A DNA stretch of 46,209 bases, from positions 1 to 46,209 of the forward strand of contig DROJ01000479.1 of the NCBI GenBank assembly GCA_011321935.1. The letters run 5' to 3'. Position numbers and translations under genes: made by a program. The stretch's first letter is position 1. Every line of letters begins with the position of its first letter. The notes under the pieces are model-generated. The model was given only the letters and a program-made list of their open reading frames with translations. It made no database searches and was not told where the DNA came from. The stretch is from Bacteroidota bacterium (GTDB lineage Bacteria; Bacteroidota; Bacteroidia; Chitinophagales; Saprospiraceae). This document shows positions 40,549 to 46,209 of this stretch, piece after piece.

Positions 40549-40938
40549 ATGCAATTTCGAATAATTCTTTCATTTATAGCCGCTATAATAATTCCTGCTT
40601 GTAAAAACAATGAAAGAGGAAGACGGCTAAACCAAAAATACATTTCGTATTGGGGCGAAACCTATTGGGAATACAAATTTAAAAAAAACGGGAAATTTAT
40701 TTGGAAGGCAGAAGGACATTATGGCAATGTCAAGGAAAGGGGCACATATGAAATCATCGAAGACACTCTCTATTTATTTTACACAAATAATAAACTTAAA
40801 AAAGAAGGTGTGTTAAATCATAAATATTTAATACAAGGAGACTCTTGTATTCTTGATCTCACTGAGGATATGAATTATAAATTTTGGACAGAAGATTACA
40901 TTGAAACAATCACAAATCCCCCAACTGCGGCCGAATAA
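40549..40938 (+). CDS. small lipoprotein
   Basis: 129 residues. Lipobox IIPAC with Cys18. The mature part (NNERGRRLNQKYISYWGETYWEYKFKKNGKFIWKAEGHYGNVKERGTYEIIEDTLYLFY) looks like a small lipocalin-like beta-barrel of the kind seen in many Bacteroidota lipoproteins. Its last 29 nt (40910-40938) overlap the 3' end of the convergent SDR gene. It is AT-richer than its neighbours. Function unknown. Confidence 0.75.
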   Translation: MQFRIILSFIAAIIIPACKNNERGRRLNQKYISYWGETYWEYKFKKNGKFIWKAEGHYGNVKERGTYEIIEDTLYLFYTNNKLKKEGVLNHKYLIQGDSCILDLTEDMNYKFWTEDYIETITNPPTAAE

Positions 40939-41611
40939 CAATATCCTCCACCACTGCCGAGGGGCTCATCTGCCAAGCCCCCCAAACAGCAATCGCGATA
41001 TCATTGGCCTGCATCAAACGGCTTTCCGGCAGGTCAACGCCGGCCCAACTGTTCGACCAAGTGGCGCCCGGCATAATAGACGTTACCTTAATTCCTTTGC
41101 TTTTCATTTCTTCCCGCAGTACTTTTGAAAAACCCAGCAAAGCAAATTTGGAAATACTATAGGAGCCGCCGTTCGGATAGGCAATAAGGCTGGCAATCGA
41201 ACACATATTGAATATATGTCCGCTCCCTTTTTTTAGCATCACCGGCAGCAGGGCGCGGGTGAGGTGGTAGGCGCTGTAAAGGTTGGTTTCGATCATTTGT
41301 TCCAATGCGCCGTCGTCCTCTTTGCTTATTTCTCCGGGAATGAACAGGCCTGCATTATTGACCAATATATCCACCTCTTTCCAATGTTTTTTTATATGCT
41401 GCGCAAATGCGAGAACCTGCGTTTTTTTTCGCACATCGGCCACTTTGGTCAGCACTTCTATATTCGGGTTTGCGGCCAGCAATTCTTTTTTAAATATTTT
41501 AAGGTCATCATTATTGCGGGAACATATAGCGAGGTCAAAACCCTCCGCTGCGAATTTTTGGGCGATAGCCCGGCCAATGCCTTTGGTGGCGCCTGTGATT
41601 ATTATTTTCAT
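40910..41611 (-). CDS. short-chain dehydrogenase/reductase
   Basis: 233 residues. Classical SDR: cofactor motif TGATKGIG near the N-terminus, NNAG (LVNNAGLFIPGE) and the catalytic Ser and YSISK pair (MCSIASLIAYPNGGSYSISKFAL). The C-terminus RPQLGDL is within the part that overlaps the opposite gene. Substrate unknown; a 3-ketoacyl-ACP-reductase-like enzyme is one possibility. Confidence 0.9.
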   Translation of the reverse strand: MKIIITGATKGIGRAIAQKFAAEGFDLAICSRNNDDLKIFKKELLAANPNIEVLTKVADVRKKTQVLAFAQHIKKHWKEVDILVNNAGLFIPGEISKEDDGALEQMIETNLYSAYHLTRALLPVMLKKGSGHIFNMCSIASLIAYPNGGSYSISKFALLGFSKVLREEMKSKGIKVTSIMPGATWSNSWAGVDLPESRLMQANDIAIAVWGAWQMSPSAVVEDIVIRPQLGDL

Positions 41612-41691
41612 TGATATTAGTTGTTAATTGTTAGTTGTTGATAGCAATTTGAGAACGTGAGTAAAAACAATTAGCAATCAACAACCAGCCA

Positions 41692-42543
41692 TTATTTCCC
41701 AAAAGCCCATTCCAAAAACTCAGGCAACACTTGCCCCCAAGTATATGGGTGGTGGATGCCGCCTTCCACTTCCCGGTAATATATATCGGCATCGCTGTAG
41801 CCCTTGCTTTTCAATTCTTTTATCAAGTCGAGTGTATCGTCAATGGCGTCAATTATGCCGTTGTTGTTGCGGTCGTCCTTTTCGTCCATGGTGCCGGTCT
41901 GCAGCCAAAATTTAAGGCCGGGCCGGTACTTGTCGGCATGGATCATTTCGTGGATGATGCGGCAGGCGTCGGGGTTGTCTTTTGTAAAATCGCAATGCCG
42001 CCACCACAGTGCCCCCGAAAAAATACCGGCCATTTTAAAATGCTGCGGATGGTTCCAAACAATGTCGAGGGCAGAGAGCCCGCCGAGCGAAAAACCCGCA
42101 AAAGCAGCCTGTGACGGGTGCGGGTGGCAAGGGTAATGATGGCGGATAAACGGCAGCAGTTCCTGCGTGACGAACCTCGAATATTGCCCCGCTTTGTTGC
42201 CCCTGTTCCGGTAATCGGCTTGCCGGGCAGCGCCGTATTCATGCAGTCGGTCGCCCGCATGAATGGCCACTACTATAATGGAGGGTATTTTTTCTTCCAA
42301 AAATAAACGGTGCAGCGTCTTGGTCAATTTGACCTGCGCCATGTCCTGCCCGTCGTTGAAAAAAAGGAGCGGCAATTTGCTCCTTGTACTCGCATCGTAG
42401 TCGGGCGGCAGGTAAACATCCACCTTGTATAAGGTGTCCAAAAAAACTGAACGGAACTGCCGGATGTAATGCACAGTGATGCCATCTTTCACCTCCGTCG
42501 AAACAGAACCCCATTTTTTCCGCAATTTGGCAATGTCCTCCAT
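41692..42543 (-). CDS. alpha/beta-hydrolase esterase (esterase D/Fes-like)
   Basis: 283 residues without a signal peptide. Putative-esterase fold: VYLPPDYDASTRSKLPLLFFNDGQD, IIVVAIHAGDRLHEY, FVTQELLPFIRHHYP, nucleophile AFAGFSLGGLSAL, and a late VEGGIHHPYTWGQVLPEFLEW with the likely His. TGTMDEKDDRNNNG supplies the acid. The family includes enterochelin esterases and acetyl xylan esterases. It diverges from the ATP-grasp cassette 240 nt away, so the two may or may not be linked. Confidence 0.85.
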   Translation of the reverse strand: MEDIAKLRKKWGSVSTEVKDGITVHYIRQFRSVFLDTLYKVDVYLPPDYDASTRSKLPLLFFNDGQDMAQVKLTKTLHRLFLEEKIPSIIVVAIHAGDRLHEYGAARQADYRNRGNKAGQYSRFVTQELLPFIRHHYPCHPHPSQAAFAGFSLGGLSALDIVWNHPQHFKMAGIFSGALWWRHCDFTKDNPDACRIIHEMIHADKYRPGLKFWLQTGTMDEKDDRNNNGIIDAIDDTLDLIKELKSKGYSDADIYYREVEGGIHHPYTWGQVLPEFLEWAFGK

Positions 42544-42781
42544 AATTTAGTTTGTGTGTTCATAAAACATGGGCTTTGGAAATTTTCGTAAAGCAACACT
42601 TTTTATTTTTAAAAATCAATGTCCGATGCTTTTCCATTTGGGAAATGGGAGTAGCTTTGCGGCCTATTTAAAACAAGGCTTTGCCGAATCGAAAACAACA
42701 AGTTATCCGAAGTCGGCAAATGTAGTAAAACTTAATTCCATGCTGCTCCAGCAGCAATAACTACACATCAAAATCAGAACC

Positions 42782-43774
42782 ATGAAAAAAATCGGCATCC
42801 TGTTCGGCCAAGAACGGACATTCCCAAAAGCATTTGTTGAGCGCATCAATTCAAAAGCCCCAAAAGGCATCAAGGCCGAATTTGTGACGGTGGACGAAGT
42901 GATGATGAACAAGCCCTGCGGCTACGCGGTCATTGTTGACCGCATTTCGCAAGACGTGCCCTTTTACCGGGCCTACCTGAAAAACGCAGCGGCCACCGGC
43001 ACGGCGGTCATCAACAACCCGTTTTGGTGGAGCGCCGACGAGAAGTTTTTTAATAATGTGCTGGCCGAACAGATCGGTGTGCCGGTGCCAAAAACAGTCC
43101 TGCTTCCGAGCAAAGACCATCCCGACGACACCACTTCCGAAAGTTTTACCAACCTGAAATACCCCCTCGATTGGGATGCGATGGCCGAGTACGTCGGCGG
43201 CTTTCCGGTTTATATGAAACCCCACTCTGGCGGCGGCTGGAAGAGTGTCTATAAAGTTGACAACTGGACGGAGGTTTTCAAAGCCTACCACGAGACCGAG
43301 CAGTTGGTGATGATGTTCCAGGAAACAATTGATTTCGACAGCTATTTCCGCTGCTATTGCATTGGCCGGAAATACATCCGCATCATGAGCTACGAGCCGC
43401 GCAACCCGCACCACCTGCGCTATGTGGCCGACTTCAACCCATCGAAAAAAATGCTGGCATTGATGGAGGACTATGTGCTGCGCCTCTGCAAGGGCCTCGG
43501 CTATGATTTCAACACGGTGGAATTTGCCATAAAAGATGGCATCCCTTATGCCATTGATTTCTGCAACCCTGCCCCCGATGCAAATGTTGATTCGGTAGGA
43601 AAAGAGAATTTTGAATGGGTGGTAGAAAATATGGCCAACTATGCCATCGAACGGGCAAGGGAGCATAAGGAAGGGCAACAAAATTTGACCTGGGGCACTT
43701 TCATGCAACAGAGCATCGCAGGTAAGATGCCAAAACCGCCCGTTAAAAAAAGAGCAACAACAAAGAAAAAATGA
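42782..43774 (+). CDS. ATP-grasp family ligase
   Basis: 330 residues. ATP-grasp fold: an N-terminal pre-ATP-grasp domain (GILFGQERTFPKAFVERINSKAP), the ATP-binding Lys in GGFPVYMKPHSGGGWKSVYKV, and the Mg-binding cluster FNTVEFAIKDGIPYAIDFCNPAPDAN near the C-terminus. It probably joins a carboxylate to an amine via an acyl phosphate. The Lys-rich tail (PVKKRATTKKK) is odd and may be a binding or low-complexity end. It is the first gene of a three-gene cassette with a glutamine amidotransferase and a second ATP-grasp-like protein. Confidence 0.85.
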   Translation: MKKIGILFGQERTFPKAFVERINSKAPKGIKAEFVTVDEVMMNKPCGYAVIVDRISQDVPFYRAYLKNAAATGTAVINNPFWWSADEKFFNNVLAEQIGVPVPKTVLLPSKDHPDDTTSESFTNLKYPLDWDAMAEYVGGFPVYMKPHSGGGWKSVYKVDNWTEVFKAYHETEQLVMMFQETIDFDSYFRCYCIGRKYIRIMSYEPRNPHHLRYVADFNPSKKMLALMEDYVLRLCKGLGYDFNTVEFAIKDGIPYAIDFCNPAPDANVDSVGKENFEWVVENMANYAIERAREHKEGQQNLTWGTFMQQSIAGKMPKPPVKKRATTKKK

Positions 43775-43784
43775 TTGAATGGCT

Positions 43785-43850
43785 AAATGGCTAAATGGTT
43801 TTTCCCGCATGGCGTGTACCTGCTTTGCGGGAAAAACCATTTAGCCATTT
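43785..43850. repeat. 24-bp palindrome with octamer flanks
   Basis: AAATGGCTAAATGGTTTTTC plus CCGC (43785-43808) and its perfect 24-bp complement (43827-43850). AATGGCTA octamers extend the left side and AACCATTAAACC-type units the right. It lies between the ATP-grasp and amidotransferase genes, and is the same unit family as 21454-21597. Confidence 0.85.
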
Positions 43851-43874
43851 TAACCATTAAACCATTTTATAAAT

Positions 43875-44702
43875 ATGGAAAATACACCGATAAAATTAGC
43901 GATCCTCGACCTGTACGAAGGCACCAAGAATCTGGGGATGCAGAACATCCAGGACATCGTAAAAGAGTTTTCGCTTTATGTGGAGTACGAGATATTCGAC
44001 GTGAGGAGCGAAAAGCAGGTGCCTGGCCTCGACTATGATATTTACATTTTTTCGGGCGGCCCGGGCAATCCGCTAAAAGGGGACGAAGCATGGCTCAGCC
44101 CTTTCCACAAGCTAATTGACGAGCTTTGGCAGTTCAACAAATACGGGGAAGGCGGCAAAAAATACTGCTTTTTTATTTGTCACTCTTTCCAGATGGCCTG
44201 CCATCATTTTGGGGTCGGCACCATTACCCGCCGGAGGGAGATGTCCTTCGGCACTTTTCCGGTCTATAAAACAGATGAGGGCAAAAAGGAGTGGCTGTTC
44301 AAGGCATTGGAAGACCCGTTTTGGGTGGCCGATTTCCGGGAGTACCAAGTCATTGACCCAGATTACGGCCGCATGGAAGAACTCGGCGCAAAGCTGCTTT
44401 TGATCGAAAAGGAAAGGGTCTCTGCCGACCTGCACAGGGCGATGATGGCGGTGCGTTTTTCCGATGAAATGGTCGGCACGCAGTTCCACCCCGAAGCCGA
44501 CCCGAACGGGATGCGCAGTTATTTTACAGATAAAGAAAGAGTGATTGCGATCATGGAAGAGTATGGAAAAGACAAGCTCGAATCCATGGTCAGAGACCTG
44601 AACCACCCCGATAAAATAGAAAAGACACACCACATCGTACTGCCCTTTTTCCTCCACAAAGCCATTCAGGGGGTGAGGGAAAATATGCTGGAATTTGCCT
44701 AG
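43875..44702 (+). CDS. class I glutamine amidotransferase (GMP-synthase-like domain)
   Basis: 275 residues. Stand-alone GATase1 domain with an intact triad: Cys102 (FFICHSFQMACHHFG), His205 and Glu207 (GTQFHPEADP). An IYIFSGGPGNP loop forms the oxyanion site. A C-terminal extension of about 55 residues (SMVRDLNHPDKIEKTHHIVLPFFLHKAIQ) is not part of the standard domain. It lacks a GMP synthetase or carbamoyl-phosphate synthase partner, so it presumably feeds ammonia to one of the flanking ATP-grasp proteins (inferred). The ATG lies 24 nt after the palindrome. Confidence 0.88.
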   Translation: MENTPIKLAILDLYEGTKNLGMQNIQDIVKEFSLYVEYEIFDVRSEKQVPGLDYDIYIFSGGPGNPLKGDEAWLSPFHKLIDELWQFNKYGEGGKKYCFFICHSFQMACHHFGVGTITRRREMSFGTFPVYKTDEGKKEWLFKALEDPFWVADFREYQVIDPDYGRMEELGAKLLLIEKERVSADLHRAMMAVRFSDEMVGTQFHPEADPNGMRSYFTDKERVIAIMEEYGKDKLESMVRDLNHPDKIEKTHHIVLPFFLHKAIQGVRENMLEFA

Positions 44703-44745
44703 TTTTGAGGGGATACATTCATTTTAATTTTCATTTTAATTTTCA
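44702..44745. repeat. GTTTTGAGGGGATACA motif and short tandem repeat
   Basis: GTTTTGAGGGGATACA (44702-44717) is identical to 19344-19359 and inverted near 19168-19182. It overlaps the amidotransferase stop. Next come about two and a half copies of CATTTTAATTTT. Confidence 0.7.
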
Positions 44746-44751
44746 TTTCAA

Positions 44752-45948
44752 ATGATCTCCTCTCACCGCAACGATTTTAATTCTTCATTTACAGAAAAAA
44801 AGTACCAAGCTTTCCTCAAAGATATTGAGCAACAGGTCAATTACAAGGCGCCCTTTGCCATTGCCGAGACGCCGGTCTTTGTTCCAAAAAAATTGACTGA
44901 CCAACTGTTGCAGGCCTGTGATGAGCTGGTGGACGTGATCTGTCGGCCCGATTTTGCGGAGCTGTCGAAAGGTGCTGTTTTGCCGGAGTACGATGTGCCA
45001 AACGAAACCCCGCACACCGATTTCCTTTCCGTTGACTTTGGCATTTGCGAAGATGAAAACGGAACACTCTCTCCGCAATTGATCGAAATCCAGGGCTTCC
45101 CTTCTTTGTTTTTTTACCAAGAAATTTGCGCCGCCGCCTACCACGGCCATTTTGAAATACCTGGCCATCTGAACTACCTTTTTGGAGGCTTGACCTCCGA
45201 AGGTTATAAGGAGAAACTGCAAAAAATAATCCTCGGAAACTCCCGCCCCGAAAATGTGGTGATGATAGATATCGAACCCGAAACACAGAATACGAGGATT
45301 GATTTTATCGCAACAGAAAATGCGCTCGGCATAAAAGAACTTTGTGTGGCCGACCTAAAAACAGAAGGCAAAGACGTTTATTATTTTGATAAAAACGGTA
45401 AAAAAACAGCCGTCGAGCGCATTTACAACCGCGTCATTTTTGATGAACTGATAAAACGTACCGACCTGAAAAGGGAATTCCTTTTTGGCAATGAATACAA
45501 CATCGAATGGGTAAGCCACCCCAACTGGTTTGTCCGCATCAGCAAGCACAGCCTGCCGCTGTTCGACAGTGAATTTGTGCCCGATTCGTTTTACCTCAAC
45601 CAAAACGGCCTTCCCGGTGATTTAGAGAATTACGTGCTCAAACCACTGTTTTCATTCTCTGGCCAAGGGGTCATCCTCAACCCTACGCAAAAAGATATAA
45701 ACGCTATTCCCGATAAGGAGCGCAGCAATTTTATTTTACAAAAAAAAGTAAAATACGCGCCCATCATAAAGACGCCCGACGGGCTGGCCAAAGTTGAAAT
45801 ACGCATGATGATGGCTTGGGAAAAAGGAGCGGAAAGGCCGGAAGTGCTCACTAGTTTGGTGCGCCTGAGCAAAGGGGACATGGTCGGCGTGCGCTATAAC
45901 AAAGGCAAAACTTGGGTGGGCGGGAGCATCGGCTTTTTTGAGATGTAA
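44752..45948 (+). CDS. ATP-grasp-like protein of unknown function
   Basis: 398 residues. The C-terminal half has ENYVLKPLFSFSGQGVIL (putative ATP-binding Lys and Gly-rich loop) and KVEIRMMM, and the N-terminal half has LIEIQGFPSLFFYQE, which resembles the glutamate/Asn pair of permuted ATP-grasp (glutathionylspermidine-synthase-like) enzymes. I cannot assign a substrate. It is the third gene of the cassette, 49 nt after the amidotransferase. No signal peptide. Confidence 0.7.
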   Translation: MISSHRNDFNSSFTEKKYQAFLKDIEQQVNYKAPFAIAETPVFVPKKLTDQLLQACDELVDVICRPDFAELSKGAVLPEYDVPNETPHTDFLSVDFGICEDENGTLSPQLIEIQGFPSLFFYQEICAAAYHGHFEIPGHLNYLFGGLTSEGYKEKLQKIILGNSRPENVVMIDIEPETQNTRIDFIATENALGIKELCVADLKTEGKDVYYFDKNGKKTAVERIYNRVIFDELIKRTDLKREFLFGNEYNIEWVSHPNWFVRISKHSLPLFDSEFVPDSFYLNQNGLPGDLENYVLKPLFSFSGQGVILNPTQKDINAIPDKERSNFILQKKVKYAPIIKTPDGLAKVEIRMMMAWEKGAERPEVLTSLVRLSKGDMVGVRYNKGKTWVGGSIGFFEM

Positions 45949-45952
45949 AATT

Positions 45953-46102
45953 AGGTACTGTTCGACAATATTAGGGTAGCGGCCAATTTCCCAAATTTTT
46001 GAAATTTGGAAAATTTAATTCCTTTATTTTGGGCAAGCACAAATTTTCCAGATTTTAGAAATCTGGAAAATTGAGCCACCCTAATATTGTCGAACACTGC
46101 CT
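45953..46102. repeat. branched palindrome after the ATP-grasp cassette
   Basis: Outer arms GTTCGACAATATTAGGGT (45960-45977) and its perfect complement (46078-46095), extended by near-matches. Two inner hairpins: AATTTCCCAAA/TTTGGAAAATT and AATTTTCCAGATT/AATCTGGAAAATT. It forms a three-way junction of the same plan as 17316-17428. Confidence 0.85.
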
Positions 46103-46150
46103 AAAATTAAAAGTAGCATTTTAAATGCTTCAAGGTACGGTATGTTTGCC

Positions 46151-46209
46151 CCGTCTCCGTGCCCTTCCGAAAGAGGGGGAATTAATTCCCCCTCTTTCGG
46201 AAGGGCACG
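46151..46209. repeat. second copy of the 66-nt GCCCTTCC palindrome, cut by the window end
   Basis: CCGTCTCCGTGCCCTTCC then GAAAGAGGGGGA, an AATTAATT centre and the complementary arm up to the window end. It matches the element at 26214-26279 closely (one compensated arm change, A to G with T to C on the other side). Confidence 0.88.

Noticed and set aside
42851-43840. 329-codon frame antisense to the ATP-grasp gene
   Set aside because: A shadow frame; the sense strand carries ATP-grasp motifs.

Overview
The window comes from a member of the Bacteroidota, most likely the Saprospiria/Lewinella-like branch (the branch is inferred). The signs are a type IX secretion/gliding block (GldJ, PorP/SprF-like, PorU, PorV), several secreted proteins with type IX C-terminal sorting domains, upstream -7 elements of the form TAnnTTTG, and no consistent Shine-Dalgarno sequences. 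No rRNA, tRNA, CRISPR array, intact insertion sequence or prophage was seen.

Layout. 1-2.2 kb: a nitroreductase followed by a long non-coding stretch with palindromes. 2.2-12 kb: murF and gldJ (minus), a PorP/SprF protein (minus), porU and porV (plus), i.e. envelope building and the secretion/sortase machinery. 12-19 kb: a subtilase with a C-terminal SPOR domain, an aminoglycoside-phosphotransferase-like kinase fused to a RapZ C-terminal domain, small secreted and membrane proteins, a serine hydrolase, an FKBP lipoprotein and an MscS channel. 19.8-26.1 kb: nadE, a large type IX substrate with dockerin-, cohesin- and SprB-like modules, a CoA-pyrophosphatase-type Nudix hydrolase and a membrane protein. 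26.3-30.9 kb (minus): the phenylalanine/tyrosine operon pheA - aminotransferase - tyrA - DAHP synthase/chorismate mutase. 31-34 kb: two type IX cargo proteins. 34.3-37.5 kb: queD, a PNPOx-like protein, DinB, a LamG protein and YbaB. 37.6-42.5 kb: a patatin-POTRA-barrel protein, a small lipoprotein, an SDR and an esterase. 42.8-46 kb: a cassette of ATP-grasp ligase, class I glutamine amidotransferase and a second ATP-grasp-like protein.

The strongest discovery is upstream of pheA (30592-30930, minus strand). There are two complete leader-peptide attenuators in series behind one promoter. Leader 1 is MNLHLNNYFFSFYFYAQA and leader 2 is MQPNQSFYSFYNFYFYGFP. Each stop codon lies inside a small hairpin and directly abuts a strand that can pair with the 5' arm of the following intrinsic terminator. 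This predicts two-step control of the whole Phe/Tyr operon by charged tRNA-Phe and tRNA-Tyr. Neither leader was long enough for ordinary gene calling.

A second theme is the intergenic DNA. It is full of large branched (cloverleaf-like) inverted repeats, a recurrent 66-nt palindrome, and tandem arrays of 7- or 8-nt units that differ from site to site. Some have entered the 3' ends of genes. All functional statements are read from sequence and family knowledge; no search or folding program was run.
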